A DNA stretch of 64,000 bases, taken from NCBI GenBank assembly GCA_948099385.1, contig CANUEZ040000047.1:27856501-27920500 (forward strand). The letters run 5' to 3'. Each line of letters starts with the position of its first letter. Positions within the stretch are counted from its first letter, which is position 1. Positions 10,301 through 21,299 of the stretch are shown here, in pieces. The notes beneath the pieces were generated by a model. It ran no database searches. It had not been told where the DNA came from and was given only the letters and a program-made list of their open reading frames with translations. Source of the DNA: Fasciola hepatica (lineage: Eukaryota; Platyhelminthes; Trematoda; Plagiorchiida; Fasciolidae). Made by a program: the position numbers and the translations under genes.

Positions 10301-12300
10301 TAGAGGTCTAGCTTTTTCTTGAAGATAGTTTTGTTCTGCGAGAGAACAATATCTTCCGGAAGTGCATTCCACGGAGTAATAACCCTATTGCTAAAACGTT
10401 AATCCTTAGTGAAGTGCGTGGTCTCAGTTTGAAAACTTTTCTGCTGTTACCACGGAGAGAGGAGGCTGGACAGACGGGGAAGAAGCAATCGCTTTGACCT
10501 GTTTCAAAAAGGCGGAACATCAAAAACAGATCACCTCTTACGCGTCTTACGTCAAGGGGATAGAGGTTGAGGAGTGAGAGGCGGACGGGATAAGGTAGAT
10601 GGGATAGACCACTTACTGCCTTGGTGGAGGCCCTCTGAACCCTTTCTAGGATCTCACGGTCTCGGACAAGACCAGAGTGCACTATCTGACTATCGTTCTC
10701 CAGCAGAGGTCGGATATAAGTGCCGAAAATTATGGGGAAACCATCCCTAGACATGCGCGGGAAGGACCTTTGAATCAAATTTAGGACTCGAAAGGCAGAC
10801 TTGCTCACAAGTTGGTGATGATGAGAGAAGGACAAATTACAATCTAACCAGAAACCGAGCATCTTGTGTCGGCCAACCCTAGGTAGTGTGGTTGCTCCGT
10901 TAATGGAAAACGTGTGACCAGTCTCTCCGCAGAAATACATGCTCACGCATTTGTCATCATTAACTGGGAGGTTCCAATCCTCGGACCAGCGTTTTGTTTC
11001 ATAAACTGCAATTTGCAGGTCTTCAACGCTTGAACTCCAGAGGGTTACATCATCTGCGTACATGGCAATGTTCGCAGGAAGGGCTGTCGGAAGATCGTTT
11101 ATATAGATCAGGAAAAGAAGAGGACCTAAGACCGACCCTTGGGGGACCCCAGTTGTTACTGGGGAGGGTTGAGACAAAACATTCCCGACTTTAACCACAA
11201 AGGTGAGGTCGGTAAGGAAGCTACGTAGGATGGCCAACATGGAGCCTGTGATCCCGTACATCTGCAGCTTATAAAGAAGAGGGGTATGGGGGACCTTATC
11301 GAAGGCCTTAGCAAAATCGATGAATACAGCGTGTGAGAGCTGACCATCATCATAGGCTTTCGTTAGACTATCCATGACAGTAAGCATATTGGTGATGCAT
11401 GACCTGCCAGGAAGAAACCCATGTTGGGACGGGGAGAGGATCTCGTTTCTATGAAGATGGGAAAGAATCTCACTCTTAAGAATTCCCTAAACATTTTGCT
11501 AGGGATGCTAGTAAGGCTTATGGGTCTGTAACTAGAAGCAAGGTGTCTACTACCCTTCTTATAGATGGGTGCGATCACTGCTTTTTTCTAGCTACTGTGG
11601 AAAACTCCATCGTCAACACATCGCTGAAAAAGCGAGGCATAAGGAGCAGCTAATGTGTCCGCGGTTTCCTTGAGAATACGGGGGTGGATTAGGTCAGGAC
11701 CCATGGAGAAATATTGGTTGAGCCGTCGGAAACCTTGTGCGACTGCACCAATGGGAGTAGCGACGTGGTTAAGGGTAGTGGTCAGAGATAACGGGTGCAT
11801 GGTAGGGTGGGATGATACGGGAAAGGAGCTAAAAAAATTGTACGGAAGTAGGAGCTGAAGGCCTCGGCTACTTCGCTGGGGTAAGTGATTGGAGATCCGG
11901 CACTATCTTTGAGAGCTAGTGGCGTCGGAGCTGTGCCCCTTAGACGGCGCATGTACTGAAAGAAAAATGCCTTATTGGTCCTTGCTCGATCAAGTACAGA
12001 TCGCTGGACTGCATTCTGATAGGACCTAATCTTGTCTTTGCATATGTTCCTTATGATCCTGAAGTCTTCTGCATCACGGGCAAGGCCTGTGGCTTTATAT
12101 ATATCAAAGAGGCGTGCGCGTTCGTCTAGAATGCGCCTAATGGGGCGAGGGAGGGGTCGCTTAGCGGTCTGTGGGCGACGAATTCTGGGGACAAAATGCC
12201 TATCAGCTAAGGAGATTAACTCTCTGAGATGCTCCGCCATTTCATCCGCAGAGTTACCTGGGTTAGTTAAATTTAGCTGGGAGAGAAAAAATGCACAGAC
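10300..12300 (-). pseudogene. CR1-C: 5'-truncated LINE reverse transcriptase
   Basis: Only the 3' two thirds of ORF2 remain. 12240-11782 (minus) is the pre-RT linker, ending in an AEAFSSYF motif. 11800-11588 carries GPDLIHPRIL. A stop then replaces an expected tryptophan just before KKAVIAPIYKKGS. 11578-11363 holds the fingers, and 11387-10308 is a 359-residue open frame. That frame contains [33 protein letters not shown], an intact YADD, RPLLENDSQIVHSG and LERVQRAS. The endonuclease and ORF1 are missing, the usual result of incomplete reverse transcription. Frameshifts lie near 11.45 kb and 11.79 kb. Despite the good catalytic motif the copy cannot make full protein. Confidence 0.85.
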
Positions 12301-12309
12301 TTGGTCAAA

Positions 12310-12476
12310 ATTTGCCCTTTTGGCTATCTATCGCTGATACTCTCGGCTTTCATACTTTGAATTTGTGAATATTCCACCTTATTGGGTAAAGTGTCACACC
12401 ATGACCATGCTCTAGCGCGTGCGTCTCGACCATGGCCGAGAAATATACCTTTACCATTACCATTACCATTACATGA
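12310..12476 (+). repeat. Repeat A, 3' end fragment with TTACCA tail
   Basis: The sequence from 'tttcatactttgaatttgtg' through 'ctcgaccatggccgagaaat' to a (TTACCA)n tail at 12449-12472 is shared with the ends of the repeats at 20.04-20.78 kb (plus) and 43.73-42.99 kb (minus). This copy is 5'-truncated and polar, as expected for an element copied from its 3' end. Confidence 0.7.
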
Positions 12477-12539
12477 GCTGCCGAGTTCTGCTCTCCCCGA
12501 ACCACACGACCTGGGTTTCTAATGGGACAACAAACTCCG

Positions 12540-13110
12540 CCAGTCAGCACAGAGTGACAGCGGTGAGTTGAGGCGTCGAACATGTATTGATGTGAGGTTG
12601 CTCCTCCCGGGGCGAGCCTGTTCCTTTTCCCTCCCCTCGGCTATTGCAGATATCAAATTGTACTGGATCCCTGGAAGTGACAGAACAGCGGGCTCGCAGT
12701 GCAAGAAACTGGACTTTACCTGGCTCAAGCCGCGAGTCCTGCGACCCTACCTGACTTGATCTTAACCTGTGTTCTTATTCAAGCTAGTGGGCCGTCTAGC
12801 TTGGGCTGTTGCTTTTCTGTTGCCGAACATACTTTGCCATCCAACGAGTAACACGTGAGCAGAAGAGAAAAAGGATCCGAGAATAAAGTGTATCAACATT
12901 TAACAATACCATCAAAATAACATAGTGATGACACGTAGTTGCATTACATTAGGTGGACATTCGCCGTTCATTGTTCTTGTCTTATGATGTTATCTTGTCC
13001 ACGTTCGAATTCAAGAGGTCGACTTGATCGGATGCAAAGCAATGGAAAGGCAGCTTGACTGAGTTTGTCATAAATGACTACCCTGCTCAAACCCAGCATA
13101 CCTTCACGTC
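12540..13110 (+). repeat. Dispersed repeat D, copy 1
   Basis: Two parts of this stretch recur. 12764-12850 ('ttcttattcaagctagtggg' and onward) matches 31680-31760, and 12862-13110 ('ggatccgagaat' through 'ctcaa') matches 29605-29860, in the same orientation. An inverted relative of the 12690-12720 part occurs near 52150. Its position beside Gypsy coding remnants in two places suggests LTR or subterminal sequence, but I could not fix LTR ends. Confidence 0.6.
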
Positions 13111-13169
13111 CCACGAGTCCCCCTTCTACGCTAGTGCCGTCCCCGATGTTCTAACAGTACAACCTTCTG

Positions 13170-13960
13170 CCGTGACCTCTAGTCCTAGCCCTACATCCCG
13201 GGGGCATAGCCTGGTAGTCCCCCGGTACTTTCGCTTCTTTTGAAATATTTGATTTGAGACGATTAAAGTGCACCACCATTGGTTTATTGTTCAACTGGGT
13301 AGAATTTCTGATCAGACACTTCTCTTCAGAAGGGGCCCTTTCGAAGAGGTACGAACCTTCCCATTCGTTACGCAACTTTTCAGGGACTCCGGGTAGTGGT
13401 GCCACCAAGTGCTACCGGACCAGTGATCCCACCTGGACTGTAGCCCCGATTACCTCCCTGTCGTAGTATGCTTTTTGGTGTCTATGGACAGCTCCTCAAT
13501 ATACCCAAGCAAGATGGCGAACTTCTCGAAATGAGTCTAGCAGTTGGCACAGGTACTCCGTTACCCTGATGTGAGTTTGTTGCGCAACTCGTAAGCGTGT
13601 GTCGGACGGCAAGTGGACCTCTATGCCAGTCCGTAAAACGCGCGGGGAGTGCCCAGTAGAGGAATGTGCTGTACTTTGGTAGGCCAACATTCCTTTAGCT
13701 AGAGTGAGGTCCCAAGTGTTGATACTTTTTTAATGAATGCCTTGGGTGATGGATTTAGTGACCAGTTTACCCTTTCCACTAGGCCGTTTCCCTGAGGATG
13801 ACAGGCGGTTGTTGTTGTGTTGTCAATAACAAATGCCTCACAGAGTTCGTGGAGCAGCGCACTTTTAAATTAGTGCCCTGTCTGGAGGTACTTGACAGCC
13901 GGCATCAACGGCAAACCTTTATTGCTCAGGATATGCGGTACTAACTAGAAGCCGAGAAGG
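13170..13960 (-). pseudogene. Gypsy-1 integrase remnant (C-terminal half)
   Basis: Minus-strand translations give, in order, a LLHELCEAF segment, then ACHPQGNGLVERVN at about 13.8 kb, the catalytic-glutamate motif of Gypsy integrases with its glutamate retained. AYQSTAHSSTGHSPRVL follows (13690 down to about 13.6 kb), and VHFNRLKSN (about 13.27 kb) at the end of the C-terminal domain. Integrases insert the LTR cDNA into the genome. Several frameshifts occur, and the upstream part with the first two aspartates is missing or unrecognisable. It differs from the Gypsy-2 integrase, so it is a separate family. Confidence 0.75.
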
Positions 13961-14460
13961 GCCCATGGAACAGGCAAAAAAACAAAGGTTCCGACGCGTG
14001 CCAAAAGACGGCAGGAGTCGATGGAATAGCTGAAGGATTTTTTGTATTGAAACAATGTCTTCCACGTTTGCGATTGAGTGCTACACAGGACGCGATACTA
14101 GCCAGAGGAGCTAAACTTTCAAACATCTGCAAGCAGAGCAGTCCAAAATGCGTTTTTTCTGTTGGCCGAGACCAGTTGTCCCTACCGCAAACAGACAATC
14201 AACGCACAGCCCTGTGACATTGAACAACATAAAAACTACCCAGAGATAAGTTCTTTGGTTATGCCTGTCTAGAGTAATTTTTGGTCGTGAATTTACACAT
14301 CCAAACTTGGCCATCTCCAGAACGCTGCATCGGCTCCCCCCTCAAAAAGGAACTGTCAAAGTGATCCTTCAACCTAATTGAGGGCGTACCGCGCACAAGT
14401 CGCTTTTAGCATCATAAGTTTCACGTGTCATCGGTACTCTGGAGAACCATGTTACGATGC
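13961..14460. other. Unassigned, probably decayed Gypsy sequence
   Basis: No recognisable domain. Short minus-strand frames with a few cysteines (14314-14111) could be an eroded zinc-binding part of the Gypsy-1 integrase, but the match is too weak to call. Confidence 0.3.
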
Positions 14461-14869
14461 CAAAATCCACCTGCGCCGGTGGTGGAGAATTACTAAGAAG
14501 CGCACGGGCCTAGCAGTCACCTACGAAGCCCTCACCTAAGTGTAGCAGAAAAACATAAATGTGTATATATGCACACCGTACAAAGGAATCCAACCCGACC
14601 TTTCGGGGTTCCCACAACCACCGTGCCCGTACATGCAATGGAAGAGGAAAATGAAATACTTGAGCAAACGGCGACGGGTAAAACCAAAAGGAAGGGAACT
14701 TACCCCGGTTTGTCAGCGCAATACTCGAATTCTGAAACATATGAAAAACTTTCCTGGTCTTTAAAATAATTTTATAAGACGTCAACAGTAAAGGCAACAC
14801 GAAGTGGGATTGAAAAAATGAATGCTGTCTAAGGGACGCTTTTGCCAAAGTACATGACTGCCGGATAGC
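14461..14869. other. Presumed 3' untranslated part of Gypsy-2
   Basis: This lies directly downstream (minus strand) of the Gypsy-2 integrase C-terminus. The open frames at 14510-14848 have no recognisable content. I searched by eye for a copy of the sequence flanking the gag end (18.24-18.8 kb) and found none, so no LTR pair is supported. Confidence 0.35.
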
Positions 14870-16257
14870 GTCGTTCGCTGCTGCTCCGCGGCTCGGGGTT
14901 GCGCCGGTTGAGGCTCGGAGGTGACGCCTCTGATGGGTAGAGGAATCATTGTAGGACTGTCTTTAAGTAAAGTCCCCTTTCCTAGACTACCATCAAGGTG
15001 GGCAAACTTTAGACGGTCGACCGGTATGGTTTCATGTTTACCTTTTCGGTCGGTGAGCTAAGCGCGATCGCGTCGATCGAGAACTTTAGATGGAGTTTCA
15101 TAAGGCGGCGGTAGAGATGTTCTAACGCTATCTACTCGTATGAAGACGTACGCGCAGGTGAACAGTTCAGGTGTAGTCTAGGCCTACCAAGACTGCGGTC
15201 ACGGTGAATGCGTTTGCAAACGGCACATTTGCGCAGCGAACTGTTGGGCTTATGATGCACAACCGTTGTCGTTCACGCGACCTAGGGCACAGTAACCCCC
15301 AGGTAGCGGAGGGGTTTGGTCAAAAGCCGATTCCGCAGCTGACGCAGTAGTATCAGGCTTATAAGCGGGATGCAAGCCTAAGAGAACGATTGGAATTGCC
15401 TGCGCCCAATCAGAGCTGTCAGCAGCAGTGAGCGAAGCTTTGAGCTGTCGATGAAAACGCCGAGCCGTACCTTTGGCCGCTTGGTGACATGCTGTTGTAC
15501 GAGAACGGTGACAGACTGACTTACGCAATGTCTCTCCTAACAGATATGACTCAAACTGTGTGCCCCGATCAGCTGCTACCCTTTCAGGGCAATAGTATAA
15601 AGAAACCTAATGCTCCATAGAAGCAACGGTTACGGTTTCCGTCTCTACATTGGCAATGCGGACAGCCTGTGGCCAAAGGGGGAAACGGCCGACCGTAGCG
15701 AGAAGGTAAGGGAAACGTTTGCAGGGGCTGGGAGGACCAACGAAATACATATGGATTTGAGAAAACCGTGAGGATACAACCAGAAAGTGGCCTAATGGAG
15801 CCATCGTGTGTCATCTTACCACCGATTATTGGCTTTGAAGGCATAAACAAGCCCAATTACGAATACCCTCTTGCAAGCCGCGCCAGACGTACCTATCTGC
15901 AACTAGCATGGTGGTGGCTTGGATGCCTTGATGGGCTAAATTATATAAAACTCCGAAGGGCTTGCTGCACCAAGACATGGGCACGAAGAAGCGTGAGTGT
16001 GACAAAGTTTTGTTACACGTTATCGAGCCCGAGGAAATGGCCAAAGGAAACTCCGGAGGTTTAAGTGGTGCGACCTGGCTTACATATGTGAAATCTAATT
16101 CCGAACTTTGGGCCGCAGCCAAAGCTTCGAGGTCTGTGACCGGTGGTTGACTAGAAATAGCATCCACTCGAGGAAGAGCATCAGTCAAAACGTTGTCTGC
16201 GCCAGAAAAGTGACGAACATCACTGGGAAACTGCCCCACGAAGTAAATATTAAGCAA
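14870..16257 (-). pseudogene. Gypsy-2 integrase remnant
   Basis: 16257-15826 begins with the RNase H tail (RHFSGADNVLTDALPR) and continues into the HHCC zinc region (HQGIQATTMLVADRYVW followed by two cysteines). The core at about 15.8-15.6 kb shows IHMYFVGP where IHIDIVGP is expected, so the first catalytic aspartate is replaced by tyrosine. DRGTQFES (second aspartate) is kept near 15.55 kb. In ORF 15528-15250, KGTARRFHRQLK stands where the glutamate motif should be. VPVDRLKFAHLD-like sequence ends the domain near 15.0 kb. With two catalytic residues gone the enzyme was already dead. Confidence 0.8.
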
Positions 16258-17141
16258 CCCACGTGGCGAGTGTTTATCGTTTCAACTGTGAAGAGCATAC
16301 GTCAGTGGTTTGTGATCGGCAAAGTTGACGAACTGTCTGCCTTCGAGAATATGTTGGAAAAGTTTGAAAGTACTGTAAGCAGTTAGTAGTTCCAAACTAA
16401 ACGTAGAATACTTAGCCTCAGCTGGTGGAGGACAACGAGAGAAGAAGAGCTAGTGGTTCCCACTGTGATGCAGGCTGCTGCTGCGGCACAGCGCCTATCG
16501 CTATGTCAGAGGTATCGGTGACTACACTCAGTTGAGCTCCTGAGTCGAAATCGACCATCAAATTGGCAGAAGCTAAAGCATCCTTGGCTGAGTCGAAGGC
16601 AGCTTAAGCACCCTCGGGCAATTCTATGGGACCGTCTTTGGCGCCTTGAAGTAAGTCTGTTAACCGCTGCATCAAGTAAGCACAGTTTTGGATGAAACGC
16701 CGATTATAGCTTACCATCCTGTTGAAAAGACAAACCGTGATCTGTAAGTGGCGGAAAGTCAGGAACTGCTTGTACCTTTTCTTCAAAGGGTCGAATACCG
16801 CGTTCTTCAATCATGTGACCAAAAACCTCAACTGGATTTTGGCCAAAGGTACTTTTTGTCGGCATTGACGGTTATACCATGTGCGGCCAAACGCTCGAAC
16901 AACTGATGTAGGTGTAGCTTGTGTGCATTTTCAGATTCTCTAGCTACTAGAACATTGTCTATGTAGGCGAAAACAAAATCTGAACCCCTGGTTATCTGGT
17001 CAGTAAAACTCTAAAAGATTAGTGCGGAGTTGCCTAAACCAAATGGCGTTCTTGGCAATTGGAAGGGACAAAAGGGTGTTACCGCGGCCTTAGGTTTATC
17101 CCCATCTGCGATAGGAGTCTGGTGATAACCACGTGCCCGAT
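16180..17141 (-). pseudogene. Gypsy-2 RT palm and RNase H remnant
   Basis: Just past the HIQD finger motif the minus strand reads ALQIDRARGYHQ-like palm sequence, then FCPFQLPRTPFGL (about 17.05 kb) and FVFAYIDNVLVA (16.98-16.94 kb). The catalytic box is YIDN at 16965-16954 in place of YxDD, so the second aspartate is lost. Downstream, RNase H landmarks appear around 16.42-16.28 kb (STFSLELLTAY, FADHKPLTYAL). Several stops interrupt the stretch. Confidence 0.75.
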
Positions 17142-17741
17142 CTATTTGGAGGGCATACTAGCGCCGTTGAGGTTGGCCGTGATGTCCTGAATGTGTGGGA
17201 TTGGACCCCTATCAGGGACAGTGGCATATTTGAGGGTTGTATACACTCCACCTGGTCGGCAATAGCCCGACTTTTTAGGAAACATAAGAAGTGGTGAAGC
17301 CCAGAGACTTTTCGGTGCTCGAGCAATACCCAAGTCAAGCATGTGCCCGAACTCAGCCCGCGCGATTTTAAGCTTGTCGGGTGCAAGCCGAAGTGCCTTA
17401 GCAAAACCTGGAGGGCCTGATGTGCTAATGTGATGTCCTACCGAGCTGGTTACGGTAGGTAATGCTGACGGTGGGCGCATCACTTTTGGGTATGCATTCA
17501 ATACGTCACCGAAGAAGTGCGAACCTGTCGCTAAAGATAGAACTGGGCTGATTGGGTTAGAATCAACCGAAATCCCATTCGCTGATGGATTCGTGACACA
17601 ATCCACAAGACGTCTGAGGTGAGAACCGACCCGGAGGTCAAAGCAAAGCAGAAAATCAATATCAAGAATGGCTTTTTGAAAGTCTTCAATCAAGGAAACC
17701 CAGCGAAAAGTGCGAGGATGACCAAAATCTAATGTCTTCAT
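17142..17741 (-). pseudogene. Gypsy-2 protease end and RT fingers
   Basis: A 199-residue open frame. Residues about 1-50 (FRWVSLIEDFQKAILDIDFLLCFDL) match the C-terminal half of the retropepsin-like domain, where ILGxDFL is the family pattern. The N-terminal half with the catalytic DTG is not seen. From residue about 105 comes the start of RT: HHISTSGPP, RLAPDKLKIARAEF, ASPLLMFPKKSG, and VPDRGPIPHIQD near the end. The frame stops at 17142. This is the longest clean piece of the element. Confidence 0.8.
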
Positions 17742-17885
17742 AATTTGTCCACAGGTCTGAATGAAAGTACCATTAACTGCACGTAAGTTGGAGAGGGGGC
17801 ACTTATCTAAAGTTTGACCTGAAGGTGAGAGCGCACTAAATTCAGTAGGTGTCTATCAAGTAGCCTGTCCCTGGATTATGATGGA

Positions 17886-18236
17886 TTATGCAAAGAAGGC
17901 GACTGCCGTGGCCATTAACTTCTGTCGAAGCTGCTCACTGGCCTTCTCGTTTCCCTGACTGACTTGGGCCATGACAAAAGGCAGAGTGCAATGGTGCGCA
18001 TTCGAACGATACCCCCGTTGATACCAACGAACAGCCTCAGTTGATGTCGGCGGAACGGGAATAATTGCGCGCTTGGGAGATTTAATTGGGCGACTCTGTC
18101 TGTTAGGTGAAGCCGGGGTTGGGAGTCCAGCTGATGACACACCGAGCGTCTCGACATTTTCGACAAGGTCGTACACGGTGGCTGTTAAAGAGGCAATAAC
18201 AGACCCAGCTTGTTTGGTGAGGTATGATGGGTTCAA
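17886..18236 (-). pseudogene. Gypsy-2 gag, C-terminal part
   Basis: The 116-residue frame starts inside gag, directly at the border with the inverted repeat. Residues about 1-35 (SYLTKQAGSVIASL and onward) are the helical end of the capsid-like region. The end has WYQRGYRSNAHHC followed by QGN, which resembles the HxxFGxxAxxCxxPC zinc-finger-like motif of this Gypsy group with several cysteines lost. Gag packages the element RNA. Without its N-terminal half it is a remnant. Confidence 0.6.
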
Positions 18237-18770
18237 CTGATAACTGGCATTGACCGGTATATTAGCAGGTTGCGCGTGAACTGTTATTCGTATTGACTAC
18301 AATGGTGATATCGGCAGGAGAGGCCTTGAATTAGAAAAGGCTAATGGATCTGATAAACAGTTAGGGGTATTTTCTGTCGGGTGGTTTGATTGCGGTCCCA
18401 GTTGCTATGAGAGGTTCCACTTGGGTCTTTGTCGGTACGAGTCAAAGTGGCATCCTTGGTTAGTCAGTGTGACGACTGGGATAGTGGGGGACGACTAAAG
18501 TGAAATAAATGGGGATTGCAGTGTGGGCGTGGTCCCAGCTGCGGGTTATGGCAACGTAGGACGACAATAACAATGGGTTGGTTAGGTTTATGTGAGTGGG
18601 ACAAGGATGAGTTTTCATTTGATCGGTCAGTGGCACCTGCTCCACGTTCTGGGTGAATTAGGCTCGCACGGGATTGCGCAATACTGCCACAGGCTAGCAA
18701 AGTTGCGTGCAACGGTTAGGCAACTGTGTAGCATTCCAGAGAAATAATGGTTCGCACTTTGGCGTGGCAA
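18222..18770 (+). repeat. Inverted repeat 1, left arm
   Basis: 18241-18766 is the reverse complement of 19298-19823, with one mismatch seen in the whole stretch. Positions pair to a constant sum of 38064. Outside 18241 the match fades within about 30 bp into Gypsy-2 gag, and inside about 18770 it stops. The arm is a copy of repeat B, which also occurs diverged at 43.86-44.48 kb. Open frames on it mirror those of the other arm and do not look coding. Confidence 0.95.
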
Positions 18771-19293
18771 TGCTCGGATGCTAATAAGAACCCAAGGCTT
18801 CGCGGTTGGGAGGAATTAGTAAAGTTTACCCCCAATACCGTTCACTTACTCGGGATGCAGCTCAGCACCGAGTCGGTAAGATAGGTTTGTCTGCCTGCAT
18901 CGTAACGGAAAACAGAACTCTGACTCGGATGCTATGTCCCCGAGACCAGCTCACAACCACGGAGATAGTCTGGCAAGTGAGGAACTGCACGTAACAGAAG
19001 TTGGCCTAGAAGGACTGGATTGTGACGGTTAGGCACAAATACAAGCTAAAGACCCGAAAATCAGACTTGTTCAGGAAAGAATTAGGAATAACGCTGACCA
19101 ACTGACCGGGAAAGACATGAATGGTGACAGCTACGAAAGCAAATTGACTGAGGACACTGTAGGGCCATCTGATTTTGACTGAAGACTTTTTGTTTTCCCA
19201 TTAAGTGAAAAATATACTCGGCGAGTCTTTGTCCCTCAAGCCATGGGGAAAGAACTTTTGGCAGACCCACATCACTAACTCGGTCACTCTGCA
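18771..19293. other. Spacer of inverted repeat 1
   Basis: About 520 bp of non-palindromic sequence. The left part (to about 18.9 kb) continues the repeat B family, since it aligns with 44.33-44.47 kb. The right part has no copy in the window. No gene is recognisable, and the minus-strand frame 19357-19082 is not supported by any domain. Confidence 0.6.
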
Positions 19294-19842
19294 CTGCCGC
19301 GCCAAAGTGCAAACCATTATTTCTCTGGAATGCTACACAGTTGCCTAACCGTTGCACGCAACTTTGCTAGCCTGTGGCAGTATTGCGCAATCCCGTGCGA
19401 GCCTAATTCACCCAGAACGTGGAGCAGGTGCCACTGACCGATCAAATGAAAACTCATCCTTGTCCCACTCACATAAACCTAACCAACCCATTGTTATTGT
19501 CGTCCTACGTTGCCATAACCCGCAGCTGGGACCACGCCCACACTGCAATCCCCATTTATTTCACTTTAGTCGTCCCCCACTATCCCAGTCGTCACACTGA
19601 CTAACCAAGGATGCCACTTTGACTCGTACCGACAAAGACCCAAGTGGAACCTCTCATAGCAACTGGGACCGCAATCAAACCACCCGACAGAAAATACCCC
19701 TAACTGTTTATCAGATCCATTAGCCTTTTCTAATTCAAGGCCTCTCCTGCCGATATCACCATTGTAGTCAATACGAATAACAGTTCACGCGCAACCTGCT
19801 AATATACCGGTCAATGCCAGTTATCAGTTGAATCCATCATAT
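19294..19842 (-). repeat. Inverted repeat 1, right arm
   Basis: Reverse complement of the left arm (see 18222-18770). Beyond 19823 the similarity decays. It is followed by about 120 bp of unassigned sequence, a TA microsatellite and repeat A. The arrangement 'reverse B, then A' matches the composite repeat found in the opposite orientation at 42.99-44.48 kb, so this arm is probably the one in ancestral context. Confidence 0.95.
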
Positions 19843-19960
19843 CTTGCCACACCCGGCTGATTGATCGGAGCATCCTCCACCCCGCCACAGGAGCGATATG
19901 CGTAGGATGTTTTACATTAGCAATATTGGTGCCGAATATCACTGGTACTGAATGCGTCAA

Positions 19961-20010
19961 TATAGTTATATATATATTTATATATATATGTGTATATATA
20001 TATATATTTA
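19961..20010. repeat. TA-rich microsatellite
   Basis: Alternating TA with TTTA and TGTG interruptions, between the right arm of inverted repeat 1 and repeat A. Confidence 0.9.
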
Positions 20011-20039
20011 TCAGAGAAACGGCTTAATTATGCTTGAGT

Positions 20040-20780
20040 TCATGAGCAGATTTTCCGCAGTATTATCCATTGCAGAAGTTCTCTTTGTCTCCGAACAGTA
20101 GCCGGCTGGAAACTGATTCTTCACTTTTCCCGGAAGCTTTAGTTATGCTTCTTCATTTCTGAATGGTACGGCTAATTATTTTGAAATTGCACTCACCCTT
20201 TTGTGGACTGCTTTTCCTTCCAAATCCACCAATGTTCCCAAGTGAACTTACATAAAGTTGGTTTCATATCCCCCTGTTTGAAACTCATCCTGTTTAGTGA
20301 ATCCCGGTAGATCCGTCGTTCAGATTTTGCATCGTCTTCATGGATTGCTATTCTGTTGGCAAGCATCGATTTTCCCGAGTGTACTTCTATACAATTTTTT
20401 TTCTTTTCCCTCTTGTTCAGAAGTTACTCTGTTCGCAAAACCTCATTTAACCTCCCTTTCTCCATGGCTTGCATCATTTTCGTTTATGATGCGTCTTTAG
20501 CGCTACGTATTGCCGACCTTCTCGGTGTTCCCACAGTGCACCACCGTCCAGCTCGAACTGGAAACCGGTCCAAAATTGCCGCGCGAACCATTATTAGGGT
20601 GACCCATTCAAGCTATCGCTGGCTACATTTTTCTATTTTTGACACCCTTGGCTCTTATTCTTAAGATTTGTAGATATTTCATCCCAGTGAATAACTTTGT
20701 AAACCACGATCGTGAGCCCAAGCATGCTTCTCGGTCATGGTCGGAAAATATATCATTATTGTCAATAATACTATTATAAA
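20040..20780 (+). repeat. Repeat A, long copy (plus)
   Basis: This aligns along its length with the reverse complement of 42985-43730. Shared blocks include 'cgtagccgg.tggaaa', the pair of half-similar frames at 20297-20664 and 43530-43087, and the end 'gcttctcgg.catgg.cgaaaatat' followed by an AT-rich tail at about 20745-20777. It is pyrimidine-rich in the first half and has no recognisable protein. Its polar end with a microsatellite-like tail is typical of non-LTR-mobilised elements. It interrupts or truncates the Gypsy-3 RNase H that lies immediately to the right. Confidence 0.7.
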
Positions 20781-20833
20781 CGTTCCTGCCACCCTTGGCC
20801 TCCCGGGTCCTTAAAGTTTTGAGGCCATTTTCG

Positions 20834-21034
20834 TTAACGGTGGTCGGCGCGTACCAGAAAGTTCTTCCCGAGTAAACAACGCCGACGATATTTCGTGAAA
20901 TATACCAGAGCCAGTATCTCTCTCTTAATGGTGCAGTGGATCCTCCCTGACTTGTTTGGAAGTCGGCTTCCACATGCTGTCACGTGTGTGTAACCATCCT
21001 TGCCTAGTTGTGATAAAAATGCCAAAGTGGCCAC
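20834..21034 (-). pseudogene. Gypsy-3 RNase H fragment
   Basis: The 66-residue frame shows HVTACGSRLPNKSGRIHCTIKREILALVYFTKYRR and ends LVRADHR. This corresponds to the middle of a Gypsy RNase H, where the family pattern is YASRxLxxxExNY...ELLALVF and the TDH box (here ADH). The aspartate/glutamate set is partly lost. Downstream the sequence meets the end of repeat A. Confidence 0.75.
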
Positions 21035-21299
21035 AGCAACGGCATCAATATCGAGGGTACAGTCACCCGCTATCGGTGATGGGTTTTGGGAGTGACGTAA
21101 CTTGGGCAGAACAATTTCGCCCGTAGGTTATGAAAGGCCTTATTGCACACCTCGGACCACTCAAACGCTTGACCCTTTTCCAGTAGTTGGTGGAGTGGTG
21201 CAGCAGCTTTGGCAAAGTCGGCAACAAATCTCCAGTAGTCTGACGCCAACCTCAGAAATCTACGGACTTCATCGATGCAGCGGGGCGCCGGCCGGGAAT

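Larger units (their letters stand above)
14870..18236 (-). mobile_element. Gypsy-2 LTR-retrotransposon internal region, gag-pol skeleton
   Basis: The minus strand carries gag, protease, reverse transcriptase, RNase H and integrase in the canonical Gypsy (Metaviridae) order within 3.4 kb. Reading frames change many times. The 5' side stops abruptly at about 18.24 kb, where the left arm of the large inverted repeat begins, and gag is N-terminally truncated there. LTRs could not be identified. The element is not functional. Confidence 0.85.

Noticed and set aside
18222..18770. Left arm of inverted repeat 1 as the 5' LTR of Gypsy-2
   Set aside because: It lies directly upstream of gag, but no direct copy exists downstream of the Gypsy-2 integrase (about 14-14.9 kb), and the same sequence occurs at 43.9-44.5 kb without any Gypsy coding sequence.
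18464..19604. Identical 61- and 82-aa frames at 18.46-18.71 and 19.35-19.60 kb as duplicated genes
   Set aside because: They are identical because they lie in the arms of the inverted repeat. The diverged copy at 44 kb does not keep the frames.
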